From Pseudobutyrivibrio ruminis (lineage in GTDB: Bacteria > Bacillota > Clostridia > Lachnospirales > Lachnospiraceae): 64,000 nucleotides of DNA. This document shows, piece after piece, positions 43,645 through 52,796 of this stretch; the first letter of the stretch is position 1; each line of letters starts with the position of its first letter. The notes under the pieces are model-generated. The model searched no databases and was not told where the DNA came from. It saw only the letters and a list, made by a program, of their open reading frames with translations. Both the position numbers and the translations under genes were made by a program. The stretch lies in contig SVER01000011.1 in NCBI GenBank assembly GCA_015057315.1, positions 1 through 64,000 of the forward strand. Direction: 5' to 3'.

Positions 43645-45324
43645 TTATCGTTTAAGGTTGATAAGTTCTTCAAGCATTGTGTCGGATACGGTGATGATAC
43701 GTGAGTTTGCCTGGAAACCACGTTGAGTGGTAATCATGTCGGTGAACTCTGCAGAAAGGTCTACGTTAGCCATTTCAAGCTGTCCTGTGTTCATAGAAGA
43801 ACCATCAGCTGAAATGTCAACTCCGATACCATCAAACTCTCCTGAGTTAAGTGTTGTCTTGTAACAGTTGTTACCAATTTCTTCAAGACCAGATGCGTTT
43901 GCGAATTGAGCAGCTGCAATCTGTCCTAAAAGAACTGTGTTACCATTTGAATAAGAACCATAAATCCTACCGTCATTAGATACTGAAAGACCTGTCATGG
44001 TACCAAGCTTCTTACCTTCGCCTCTCATAATTGTTCCATCTGGAACACCACGGTTTGCAACAGCTGTTGATGTACCGCCGTTATCATAATTCATAAGCTG
44101 AGCAAAATCGATAGAGATATCAGATAGAGCCTGATTAATTTCAGGTGGCTGCTCAGGATCTGTTGTGCTTCTATTAGGTCCAAGAAGGGAAGTATGTAAT
44201 GTTATTTTTTTACTTCCTGTAGCTCCTGCATAAATCAAATTACCTTCTTTTGTATCAAACTGAAGCTCTGATGCTGCAAAGGTAATATCTAACTTTTCTG
44301 TAGCCGCATCATAGCTTACGCCTAATACCGCTCTATCATCATCCAATCCACATGCCTGAGCTAAAGAAATTGGTGCTGCCCCAGCAGTACTACTAACAAA
44401 TTTTTTAGTTTTTGCATCAAATGTGTAGTCAGAAACACCACCATAGCTGAATGTCTGTGGATTTGTTGTACTTGAAGCAGTAAATCCATCACTAAGGGAA
44501 TAGCTACGTTTAAATTCTTCTGTAGTATCTCCACCAAAAATCTTATCAAGAGTATGAGGCTCTCCAGTTGTAACCTCTTCATTTAAATAATTAGCCAAAA
44601 TATCTACATTATTCTTGTCAGTAATTCCTGTTAAGCTCACTGAATATTTTCCCATAGTCTCATCTTCAAGCTTAATAGAAAACTTTGCAGTATATGGATA
44701 TCCCAGGTTATCATAAAGAGTAAAGGAACGAATATATCCACCTGATGATTTAAATTGCGAATCATATTTGTCAAGCACTCCACTAAAGCTAGCTTCTGTA
44801 GTAGCTTCTGGTGGAGATGTTAGATTTGCCGGTTGCATAACACGCAAAGGAGTAACAGTATTTTTAGTGATAACCGAAGGATTATCAGGATCAACCTGCC
44901 ATCCCATAACAAGGTAACCAGTTGTTGTCATAGCAAGGTTACCATTACCATCAATATAGAATGAACCAGCTCTTGTAAATACGTTCTCAGAACCATTATT
45001 TACTACAAAAAAGTTGGTTGTATTAGTGTCAGATAATCTAATATCAAGGGCATCACCAGTAGACTGGGCAGCGCCTGATGAAGTAACAGATATTTTTGTT
45101 GCTCCATTAGTAACACCAAGACCAATCTGCTTAGCATTTACACCACCACGGGTTGCAGTGGCACCAGATGCCTGTGAAGTTGTCTGATACATAATATCAG
45201 AAAACGTTGTTGAAGATGATTTGAACGCAACTGTGTTAACGTTAGAGATGTTATTACCAATAACATCCATTTTTGTCTGATGTGTCTTAAGACCTGCCAC
45301 ACCAGAGAAAAGTGATCTCATCAT
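43645..45324 (-). CDS. flgE: Flagellar hook protein FlgE
   Basis: A 559-residue axial protein. The N-terminal rod/hook motif is MMRSLFSGVAGLKTHQTKMD then GNNISNVNTVAFKSS; the C-terminal helix region (AELTDMITTQRGFQANSRII) is typical for hook proteins. The start at ATG 45324 has GGAGG nine bases upstream; the open frame extends 23 codons further without family support. Its size, larger than FlgG (about 260), and its place after flgD and the TIGR02530 gene indicate FlgE. No flbD follows. Confidence 0.93.
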   Translation of the reverse strand: MMRSLFSGVAGLKTHQTKMDVIGNNISNVNTVAFKSSSTTFSDIMYQTTSQASGATATRGGVNAKQIGLGVTNGATKISVTSSGAAQSTGDALDIRLSDTNTTNFFVVNNGSENVFTRAGSFYIDGNGNLAMTTTGYLVMGWQVDPDNPSVITKNTVTPLRVMQPANLTSPPEATTEASFSGVLDKYDSQFKSSGGYIRSFTLYDNLGYPYTAKFSIKLEDETMGKYSVSLTGITDKNNVDILANYLNEEVTTGEPHTLDKIFGGDTTEEFKRSYSLSDGFTASSTTNPQTFSYGGVSDYTFDAKTKKFVSSTAGAAPISLAQACGLDDDRAVLGVSYDAATEKLDITFAASELQFDTKEGNLIYAGATGSKKITLHTSLLGPNRSTTDPEQPPEINQALSDISIDFAQLMNYDNGGTSTAVANRGVPDGTIMRGEGKKLGTMTGLSVSNDGRIYGSYSNGNTVLLGQIAAAQFANASGLEEIGNNCYKTTLNSGEFDGIGVDISADGSSMNTGQLEMANVDLSAEFTDMITTQRGFQANSRIITVSDTMLEELINLKR

Positions 45325-45413
45325 AATGAATGACCTCCTCAAAGCAAAGTGCACTTGAGGTGACTGCTTGCCCCATCTGTCAGTCAGGGACAATTAGCTT
45401 CCATAAGGTCCAG

Positions 45414-45815
45414 CTAAACTATAACAGCACCGTCAATATTTGTAAAAATGTTTTCTTCTGATTCAGTCTGATCCATAGCAGTTACTACTGTCTGGTTAGG
45501 TACATTGACTATGAATGCAAGTGTATCTACTAAAACCAGAGAATCAGTTATACCCTTAGCCTGTGCCTTTTGAACACCTTCCTCTAATCTAAGAGATTGC
45601 TCCTCAGATAGAACGATATTTCTGTCATCAAGCCTTTGGGTTGCATGCTTAGAGAATTTTAATTCAGAAGCACTTTCAAGCTTCTGCTTAAAAATATCTT
45701 CAAAGCTTGCGCCATTTAAGTTGCCAAGTGGTCTAGACTCAGCAGCTGGATTTAGATAAGTTCCAGCAACTTGCTCTATGGAGGTGAAATTAGGATTAAT
45801 ACTTATATTACTCAT
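45414..45815 (-). CDS. Flagellar operon protein, TIGR02530 family
   Basis: A 133-residue cytosolic protein with the conserved pattern FSKHATQRLDDRNIVLS, then KAQAKGITDSLVLVDTLAFI and NVPNQTVVTAMDQ, ending in NIFTNIDGAVIV. This is the small conserved protein found between flgD and flgE in many Firmicutes, whose biochemical role is not established. A gap of 89 bases separates it from flgE. Confidence 0.85.
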   Translation of the reverse strand: MSNISINPNFTSIEQVAGTYLNPAAESRPLGNLNGASFEDIFKQKLESASELKFSKHATQRLDDRNIVLSEEQSLRLEEGVQKAQAKGITDSLVLVDTLAFIVNVPNQTVVTAMDQTESEENIFTNIDGAVIV

Positions 45816-45831
45816 GTTACCCTCCTAAGCT

Positions 45832-46686
45832 TTAAATCTCTGTGGCTCCTTCCACTAAAACCTCTTCATCTTCTGTATTTACTTCTGGGGTATTATCAGT
45901 TGATATATTCATGTCAGCATTCTTTTCAGCCTCAGCAGTATTTTCAGATGAAGCATCCGATACTTTTTCAGTGGTATCAGAAGTAACCTCACTATTTTTA
46001 TCGGCTTCTTCTACCGCTTTCATTAGCTTTTCAAATTGAGCTAATACTTCAAGATACTTTTTCTCAACATCCTCTTCCAAGAAATCATAAGACCTTGGAT
46101 ATTGACTTAGTGCGTTGTAATATGCAGTTGCACCTGCAATCTTCTCTCCATCCTTTACTGTAACTTCCTCTACATTAGGAAGCTTTTTAACTTCATCGGC
46201 AAAGAGGCTTACAACGTATTTAGACATGTAATAGTCTCCGTCAACAACAGATGTTATTTTTGACTTTTCATACATCTGTCCATCCACAGATACCATTAAG
46301 CCTTTTTCGTCATCCTTCTGCACAAAATCAACAATACCTGTAATTTCCTTACCATTAACATTTAATGTCACATAATTTCCAACTAAGCTATTGCCTTCGA
46401 TATTTTCCATACCAGATTGTACACTTTGAATGGCTTCAATCTGTGTAAACGAAGCAAGCTGAGCAACATACTGGCTGTTATCTGTAGGCTGTAGTGGATC
46501 CTGGTATTGCATTTCAGCTACTAATAGCTGTAAAAACATATCTTGATTATATTCAGTACTTTTCGCATCCTTAGTTTTAGATGTGGATGTAGCAGTATTA
46601 CTTTTAGTAGCCTCTTGTGACTCTGCAGTCTTTTTATACTGACCATTAGTTACACCACCAATAAGGTCAAGCTTTACATCTGCCAT
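45832..46686 (-). CDS. flgD: Flagellar hook capping protein FlgD
   Basis: A 284-residue hook assembly cap. The N-terminal FlgD signature is clear (DMFLQLLVAEMQYQDPLQPT, then NSQYVAQLASFTQIEA), followed by a Tudor/Ig-like part (GNYVTLNVNGKEITGIVDFV). The last 80 residues are very acidic and Ser/Thr-rich (for example SSENTAEAEKN), an unusual tail for this family. Lies 15 bases after fliK. Confidence 0.92.
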   Translation of the reverse strand: MADVKLDLIGGVTNGQYKKTAESQEATKSNTATSTSKTKDAKSTEYNQDMFLQLLVAEMQYQDPLQPTDNSQYVAQLASFTQIEAIQSVQSGMENIEGNSLVGNYVTLNVNGKEITGIVDFVQKDDEKGLMVSVDGQMYEKSKITSVVDGDYYMSKYVVSLFADEVKKLPNVEEVTVKDGEKIAGATAYYNALSQYPRSYDFLEEDVEKKYLEVLAQFEKLMKAVEEADKNSEVTSDTTEKVSDASSENTAEAEKNADMNISTDNTPEVNTEDEEVLVEGATEI

Positions 46687-46701
46687 TTAATTCCTCCTCC
46701 C

Positions 46702-48174
46702 TTACGCCTGATAATCTAAAGTATTGCCATTATCAATCATCATCTGAGCAATCAGTGCATCCTCATCAGACATCAATCCTGAAAGCTCATCCAAGCTATT
46801 CAAATTGATTCCCCTAGTCTGTTTTCTTGATCTATCTTCCTGCTCATTTCTCTGCTGTTGATTTCTGGCATCTTCCTCAAGATTTCTTTCAAACTCGTGA
46901 GTTCCTACTGATACTTCAATGGATGTTACCTTAGTAGAGCTCTGATTCATTTCAAGCTTAAGATTAGCCATTTGACTTTCTAGAGCCTGTTTTACAGCAT
47001 CATTTTCTGTGAAAATTTTTGCTACAATATCATTACCCTTTTGTGTAACCTCCAGATAGATTTTACCTAAACCCTCTGGATTAAGAGTCATTTCCATTGT
47101 TGTTGATTCTGCATTAGTTAGAACTCTTGCCTGTTCAACCAGTTGATTAATGATTTCTTCACTTCTTACAGTCTCTCCAGTAGGAAGTGTAACAATCTGT
47201 TCTTCACTTGAAAATTGAAGTTCAAATTTAGGCTCAGCATATACTATGCCTTCACCTTTAATCTCTGGCTTTGTCTCAGGCTTAATTTCCATCTTAAATG
47301 TTTTTGCATCAGAAGATTGTCCTTCATTAAAGCTTTCTTTCTTATTTTCCGTAGCATTTTGCTTTTCCAAAGAAGCTTCCACATCTGAATAATTATCATC
47401 TGTTGCAATTACATCTTTTGACTCCTTATTTACATTCTCTTTAACCACATCATTTGAAATTACCTGTGCTTTGTTTTCTTCATTCTTCATAGGTTGTAAT
47501 TCTTCTGTTGTCTCAACAGGTACTTCTTTATTTTCCTGGGTTAAATTTTCCTGCACTAAAGGAGCAATTTCTTTCTCACCTTTCGTTTCAAAGGAAGCAA
47601 TTATTTCCTTGAAATCCTCTAAAGGTATCTTTGTTTCTTGTAGCAACTGGTCAGTAATCTCATTTACCGAATCAAGTATAGCCTTAAATTCATCACTCAT
47701 AACTAAAGTGATAGAATCCTCTTCCCCTTTTAGAGCGGCCACTACATCTGCAAGCTTTTGTGGATTAAACAAATCCATTAATGAAAGTCCTAATTCTTCT
47801 ATAGCTTTTTCAATATCTTCCTCAGATACGCCAAGCTCATCTGCTATGCCTTCCTTAATTTCATCTACCGCTTCCACCACCTTATCTACAGTCTCCTGAG
47901 GTTCTTTTTCTTTTACAGGAGTAGAATCTTCAAGCTTACTATTTTTCGTTCCACTAAGCTTTTTTGAGGCATCACTTGCAGTATTATCAGCAGGTGTAGC
48001 CTTTGGTTCTACGACTTTAGATAAGTCAGTCCCTTGCACATTTGATCCAGCAATGTTTTTTAATGTACTTTCAAATAAAGTGGAATTATTCGCCTTATCC
48101 GCTTTACCTGCAGGCATTTCTACATTAATGCTTTTTACCTGAACCAGTAGATTTGAAACATTGCTACTTGTCAT
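46702..48174 (-). CDS. fliK: Flagellar hook-length control protein FliK
   Basis: A 490-residue secreted ruler. The first 340 residues are low in conservation and rich in Lys, Glu, Ser and Asn. The C-terminal domain (about 360-450) carries the FliK core, TMEMTLNPEGLGKIYLEVTQ and VKQALESQMANLKLEM, that triggers the FlhB switch. The start ATG at 48174 lies six bases after AAAGGAGG; the open frame extends seven codons further back into that site. Confidence 0.9.
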   Translation of the reverse strand: MTSSNVSNLLVQVKSINVEMPAGKADKANNSTLFESTLKNIAGSNVQGTDLSKVVEPKATPADNTASDASKKLSGTKNSKLEDSTPVKEKEPQETVDKVVEAVDEIKEGIADELGVSEEDIEKAIEELGLSLMDLFNPQKLADVVAALKGEEDSITLVMSDEFKAILDSVNEITDQLLQETKIPLEDFKEIIASFETKGEKEIAPLVQENLTQENKEVPVETTEELQPMKNEENKAQVISNDVVKENVNKESKDVIATDDNYSDVEASLEKQNATENKKESFNEGQSSDAKTFKMEIKPETKPEIKGEGIVYAEPKFELQFSSEEQIVTLPTGETVRSEEIINQLVEQARVLTNAESTTMEMTLNPEGLGKIYLEVTQKGNDIVAKIFTENDAVKQALESQMANLKLEMNQSSTKVTSIEVSVGTHEFERNLEEDARNQQQRNEQEDRSRKQTRGINLNSLDELSGLMSDEDALIAQMMIDNGNTLDYQA

Positions 48175-48227
48175 GCAATTCCTCCTTTCTAACATATTCT
48201 GTTTTCAAGTTGCTATATAAGATGTTA

Positions 48228-49103
48228 TTAAGGCTCCATCATCTTTGTAATGATTGCTGCATTTTCAGTACTCATAGCTGAAATGATATCTGCTCTTGTG
48301 GCTGCATCCATACCAGAAAGTATTTGGCAAACCAGGTCAAAATCATCTGTCATAGTATCAAAAATTGCAGCTGCATTTTTTGGCTTCATGCTGGTATAAA
48401 CCTTTACATAGTCTTCGATTTCTGCATCCTTTTGGAGCTGAGAAACCACCTGCTTGTAAATAGCTTCAGCATTATCAGGTTCAATGGATTCATAATAGCT
48501 CTTATATTCATTTATATCGGGTGCTTTATCTGAAAAAACAACCTCTTCATAAAATTTTTCTTTTTCCTGTTCAAAGGCTGCTTCATTAGCCTTATATTCA
48601 GCGAGCTCCGCTGAAGCAGCCTCAAGCTCCTTGATATAATCGCCGTTTTCAGTTCCAGCTTTTTTTAGCTCTTCTATCTGCACCTCTAATTCCTTAATTC
48701 TTTCCATGGCCTCTTCCACAGTTTTGTAAGGAATTTCTTCCTCTTCCTCAGCTGGAATATATTCTTCGATTCCTGGCAAAATACGATTTACATAAGGCAC
48801 GTCCTTAAGCACAGGAAACAGCACTGTAGAGCCAAATCCGCCTACATCCATTTTTACTAAAAAGGCAAAAATAACAAGCCAGATAAGAATAATAAGAAGT
48901 ACAACAAATCCCATGATAAGGCCACCTACTACTCCTAGGCGTTCCTCATCGCCGGGATATACCTCTCCATTTTTCTTTGCTTCTTTTCTGGCTTCCTTTT
49001 CAGCTTTTTTCGCTTCTTTTTTTGCTTCCTTTTCGGCTTTTTTCGCTGCCTTCTTATCCTCTTTGCTTTCTTGTGTCTCTTGTGTCTCTGCTACATCTGC
49101 CAT
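48228..49103 (-). CDS. MotE-like flagellar protein with MgtE N-terminal-type domain
   Basis: A 291-residue protein: an N-terminal cytosolic tail of tandem Lys/Ala/Glu units (about 15-45, KKAEKEAKKEAKKAEKEARK), one membrane segment (about 58-82), a coiled coil (about 118-180) and a C-terminal domain resembling MgtE-N/FliG-middle (VKVYTSMKPKNAAAIFDTM, ILSGMDAATRADIISAM). This matches YlxF/MotE-type proteins between fliJ and fliK in Firmicutes, probably a periplasmic stator or rod partner. Role inferred from family. Confidence 0.75.
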   Translation of the reverse strand: MADVAETQETQESKEDKKAAKKAEKEAKKEAKKAEKEARKEAKKNGEVYPGDEERLGVVGGLIMGFVVLLIILIWLVIFAFLVKMDVGGFGSTVLFPVLKDVPYVNRILPGIEEYIPAEEEEEIPYKTVEEAMERIKELEVQIEELKKAGTENGDYIKELEAASAELAEYKANEAAFEQEKEKFYEEVVFSDKAPDINEYKSYYESIEPDNAEAIYKQVVSQLQKDAEIEDYVKVYTSMKPKNAAAIFDTMTDDFDLVCQILSGMDAATRADIISAMSTENAAIITKMMEP

Positions 49104-49106
49104 AAC

Positions 49107-49562
49107 TTATCCTTCCTCTTTTTCTGAATTAAAATATGAATAGCTAACTAGTTCATCTGTAATCTTGCCTTCTTCATAGTCCATTTCTTCAATAAATTCC
49201 TCAAAGGCATGCTCGCGTAATTTCTCATGCATTTTTCTTTCCATCATTACATCATTAAGTTTTTTTCTAGCATTTTCCATAGCCTTTTGAGCCTTTGACA
49301 GCTCTATCATCTGGTCTCTAAGAGCCACTTTCATAGAAGAAATTGCATTCTTACAGGTCTTTATTTCCTTGATATCAATATTTCCGATAGAAAGCTCCTT
49401 TAACTGTCTTTCATAACCAGCCTGACGAATCATAAGCTCTCTAAGCTTTTGTTGTTCTTCGTTAAACCTGGCGGTAGCCATACCAAAATTTGCTTTTTCC
49501 TGCTCTTCAATCTTCTGTTTTAACTCCAGGATATTTTGCATCCTATAAACAAATTTTGCCAT
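49107..49562 (-). CDS. fliJ: Flagellar export chaperone/stalk protein FliJ
   Basis: A 151-residue all-helical coiled-coil protein (FVYRMQNILELKQKIEEQEK at the start), of FliJ size and position directly after fliI. FliJ inserts into the FliI hexamer and contacts FlhA. FliJ sequences are weakly conserved, so the call rests on structure and context. Confidence 0.85.
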   Translation of the reverse strand: MAKFVYRMQNILELKQKIEEQEKANFGMATARFNEEQQKLRELMIRQAGYERQLKELSIGNIDIKEIKTCKNAISSMKVALRDQMIELSKAQKAMENARKKLNDVMMERKMHEKLREHAFEEFIEEMDYEEGKITDELVSYSYFNSEKEEG

Positions 49563-49573
49563 AAGCTAACCCC

Positions 49574-50884
49574 TTAATCATCGAAAATAGCTGTCATTTG
49601 TGAGATGATATCATCAAATTCAAACTTGTCATGTGTTTGCTGCAAAAGGAATTCATTTACAGCATCTATCTTTTTAATAGCATAATCTATCGATTTATTT
49701 GAGCCATTTTTATATGCACCAATATTTATAAGGTCCTCTGCCTCCTGATAGGTTGCAAGTACATTCTTAAGCTTTCCAGCTATTGCCTTATGCTCCGGTG
49801 TTGCCACAGCAGACATTACTCTGGAAATTGATTGAAGCACATCTATAGCAGGATAATGATTCTTTTGAGCAAGCTTACGATTAAGCATTATATGTCCATC
49901 TAAAATGGAACGGGCTGTATCAGTAATAGGTTCATTAAAATCATCACCGTCTACAAGAACCGTATAAAGGCCTGTTATAGACCCTTCAGATGCATTTCCT
50001 GCTCGTTCAAGAAGACGAGGCATTTCTGAATATACAGATGGTGGATATCCTCTTGTAACAGGAGGCTCCCCTGATGCCAAGCCAATTTCACGTTGCGCCA
50101 TAGAAAAACGGGTAAGGGAATCCATCATCAAAAGAACATCTTTACCCTGGTCTCTAAAATATTCAGCAATGGCTGTAGCTGTAAGCGCAGCCTTTTTTCT
50201 AATAAGCGCCGGCTTATCAGATGTAGCACACACTACGACAGACCTTGCCATGCCCTCAGGTCCTAAATCGTTTTCTACGAATTCTCTTACCTCTCGTCCA
50301 CGCTCGCCAATGAGCGCTATAACATTTATTTCAGCCTTAGTATTTCTTGCAAACATACCCATAAGGGTAGATTTGCCAACACCAGAGCCTGCAAATATAC
50401 CAATTCTTTGTCCCTTTCCTACTGTAATCAGTCCATCTACAGCCTTAACCCCCAGTGGAAGCGGCTCTTTAATAATTACTCGGGACATAGGATCAGGCGG
50501 GTCTGCTTCTGCAGGATACTCCACCAGATTCTCAAATTCATTTAAGTCATCTACATCTGATGGGATACCTAGCCCATCCACCAGATGTCCTAATAGCTCA
50601 TTGCCAACAGCTACCCCAAGAGGATGTCCAGTGTTTTCTACCATGCAGCCAACACCAATGCCCTCCACATTCTCATAAGGCATCAAAAGCAGACGTTTAT
50701 CCTTAAATCCGACAACCTCTGCTTTAATTCTTTCCTCAGACCCTTCTACAATAATTTCGCACAAATCACGTAGCTTGGCCTCAGGCCCAACTGATTCAAT
50801 TGTAAGTCCAACTACCTTAACCACCTTGCCAAGAGATTTAAAATAATCCTTTTCAACAAGCTGCATTAAAGAATTCGCATCCAA
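49574..50884 (-). CDS. fliI: Flagellar export ATPase FliI
   Basis: A 436-residue ATPase related to F1-beta. Walker A is GIFAGSGVGKSTLMG (about 165-179), Walker B is LLMMDSLTRFSMAQRE and the signature PSVYSEMPRLLERAG is present. It lies 12 bases after fliH and promotes export with FliH and FliJ. Confidence 0.97.
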   Translation of the reverse strand: MDANSLMQLVEKDYFKSLGKVVKVVGLTIESVGPEAKLRDLCEIIVEGSEERIKAEVVGFKDKRLLLMPYENVEGIGVGCMVENTGHPLGVAVGNELLGHLVDGLGIPSDVDDLNEFENLVEYPAEADPPDPMSRVIIKEPLPLGVKAVDGLITVGKGQRIGIFAGSGVGKSTLMGMFARNTKAEINVIALIGERGREVREFVENDLGPEGMARSVVVCATSDKPALIRKKAALTATAIAEYFRDQGKDVLLMMDSLTRFSMAQREIGLASGEPPVTRGYPPSVYSEMPRLLERAGNASEGSITGLYTVLVDGDDFNEPITDTARSILDGHIMLNRKLAQKNHYPAIDVLQSISRVMSAVATPEHKAIAGKLKNVLATYQEAEDLINIGAYKNGSNKSIDYAIKKIDAVNEFLLQQTHDKFEFDDIISQMTAIFDD

Positions 50885-50896
50885 ATTATCTTCTCC

Positions 50897-51793
50897 TTAA
50901 CTCAAGGCTCTAATCTCTCTAATAAGATTATCCAGCTCTGTATCAATACTGCAATCAAAAATACCCCCATCAGTTTCTATGATACATTGACTGTCATTTA
51001 ATAGAGGGTCAGCTATTATATCAAGGCCAACCTCTGCGCCTACTTTCCCCTGTATTTCGTCCTTTTTGCTCTTTATAAAATCTGCATTTGCATCACTAAC
51101 CTTGATTTGCATCTGTCCAGTGCGCTCTATCTTCATAATACAATGGTCTAAAAGATGATATATAACATCCTTTCTACCGCCTAGCTCTACAGAAAAAACA
51201 TGTTCAAATACTGGGAGACACATCTCTACAATCTCTCTTTCCATTTGAAGCTGCTTTTCCATATAATCGTTTTGGATTTTATCAACTTCAGATTGCATGG
51301 AACGCTGTGCCTCCTGAAGTTCCATAGCGGCACGCTGGGTGCCTTCGTTATAGCCTTCCTTTTCACCATCTTGACGTGCAAGATTTTTCATAGCATCAGC
51401 ATTTAACTTAGCAGCTGAAAGAATCTCTTCTGCCTGGGAATTGGCATCTGCTATTATCTGCTCAGCATTTTGCCTTGCTTCTTCTAATATAGCCTCAGTC
51501 TGCTCAGACATATCAATAGGTTCTTCCTCAGGCTGAGAAATAGTATCAACCAGGCCTAAGAACTCATCTACATCCATTCCATCAGGAACCTCTTCTCCTG
51601 ATTCCCTCATAGCCTCCAGGCGACGTTCCCTTTCCTCTTCTAAAAGTTTAGCCTTATATTCCTCTTCCTGCTTTAAAATGATACGCCTTGCAAGCTCATT
51701 AGAATCAATAACAGCCGATTCTCGCTCCCCTTCCTCATCAACAGCATCCGGGGCAACGGTAAAGCCATAAATGACATTTTTACTAGACAACAA
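50897..51793 (-). CDS. fliH: Flagellar export regulator FliH
   Basis: A 298-residue helical protein that regulates FliI and binds the C-ring. It has a long central coiled coil (about 95-190, with Glu/Gln/Ala heptads) and a C-terminal V1-ATPase-E-like domain (MEREIVEMCLPVFEHVFSVE). I prefer the TTG at 51793, eight bases after GGAGG; a GTG at 51808 lies before that site. Either way it overlaps the end of fliG, which suggests translational coupling. Confidence 0.9.
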   Translation of the reverse strand: MLSSKNVIYGFTVAPDAVDEEGERESAVIDSNELARRIILKQEEEYKAKLLEEERERRLEAMRESGEEVPDGMDVDEFLGLVDTISQPEEEPIDMSEQTEAILEEARQNAEQIIADANSQAEEILSAAKLNADAMKNLARQDGEKEGYNEGTQRAAMELQEAQRSMQSEVDKIQNDYMEKQLQMEREIVEMCLPVFEHVFSVELGGRKDVIYHLLDHCIMKIERTGQMQIKVSDANADFIKSKKDEIQGKVGAEVGLDIIADPLLNDSQCIIETDGGIFDCSIDTELDNLIREIRALS

Positions 51794-52790
51794 GTTCGTC
51801 TCCTCCACCTCTTGAAATTACAATTTCTGCGGAATCCTCCAGCTTTCTGATAATACCAACAATCTTCTGTTGAGCTTCCTCAACATCCTTCATACGTACT
51901 GGACCCATGAATTCCATGTCTTCCTTAATCATTGCTGCAAGACGAGAAGAAAGGTTCTTAAATATAGCAGCCTGAACCTCATCATTTGCTCCCTTAAGTG
52001 CCACGCCAAGGTCTGAGTTATCAACGTCACGAAGTACACGCTGAATAGCTCTATCATCAAGAAGCAAGATATCCTCGAATACGAACATCTTCTTTCTGAT
52101 TTCCTCTGCAAGCTCTGGCTCTTCGATTTCCAGAGATTCCATGATACGTTTTTCTGTACCACGGTCAACTGTATTAAGAATATTAACAACAGCATCTACG
52201 CCACCAGCGATTGTGTAATCCTGATTGATAAGAGAAGAAAGCTTTCTTTCAAGTACTCGCTCAACCTCCTTAATAACTTCAGGTGATGTTCTATCCATCA
52301 TAGCAATACGCTTTGCAACATCCGCCTGCTTTTCAGGAGGAAGTGCGCCGATGATAAGTGATGCCTGCCCCGCCGACAGGTAAGACAAAATCATTGCGAT
52401 AGTCTGTGGATGCTCGTCCTGTATAAAGTTAAGTACCTGTGAAGGCTCTGTCTTTCTGATAAATTCGAAAGGTCTAACCTGTAAGCTTGCTGTAAGCTTT
52501 GTAATAACATCCTGTGCCCTGTCGTCTCCAAGAGCCTTCTCCAAAAGCTCTTTGGCGTAGCCAATACCACCTTCTGCAATGTATTGCTGGGCAAGACACA
52601 CCTGGTAAAACTCCTCAATAACTTCTTCCTTTAGCGCTGGAGAAATGCTTCTGGTATTTGCAATCTCAAGCGTAAGTTCCTCTATTTCCTCTTCCTTGAG
52701 ATGTTTAAAAATCTGAGCCGATTTCTCCGGGCCAAGGGCAATTAAAAGTATAGCTGCCTTTTGTACGCCATTTAAATCCTCGTTCGCCAT
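51783..52790 (-). CDS. fliG: Flagellar motor switch protein FliG
   Basis: A 335-residue C-ring protein that contacts MotA. N-domain GVQKAAILLIALGPEKSAQI, the FliM-binding EHPQTIAMILSYL motif (about 125-137), and the C-terminal torque helix with conserved charges (FEDILLLDDRAIQRVLRDVD). Its Shine-Dalgarno is weak (GGGGATAA), so translation may be coupled to fliF, whose stop lies 6 bases upstream. Confidence 0.97.
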   Translation of the reverse strand: MANEDLNGVQKAAILLIALGPEKSAQIFKHLKEEEIEELTLEIANTRSISPALKEEVIEEFYQVCLAQQYIAEGGIGYAKELLEKALGDDRAQDVITKLTASLQVRPFEFIRKTEPSQVLNFIQDEHPQTIAMILSYLSAGQASLIIGALPPEKQADVAKRIAMMDRTSPEVIKEVERVLERKLSSLINQDYTIAGGVDAVVNILNTVDRGTEKRIMESLEIEEPELAEEIRKKMFVFEDILLLDDRAIQRVLRDVDNSDLGVALKGANDEVQAAIFKNLSSRLAAMIKEDMEFMGPVRMKDVEEAQQKIVGIIRKLEDSAEIVISRGGGDELVV

Positions 52791-52796
52791 AACTTA

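Noticed and set aside
45325-45413. Regulatory hairpin between the TIGR02530 gene and flgE
   Set aside because: TTGTCCC can pair with GGGGCAA with one G-U pair, but the loop is long and nothing else supports it.
50169-50678. 169-codon open frame on the plus strand
   Set aside because: It lies wholly antisense to fliI, has no Shine-Dalgarno or protein family character, and mirrors the codon bias of the real gene.
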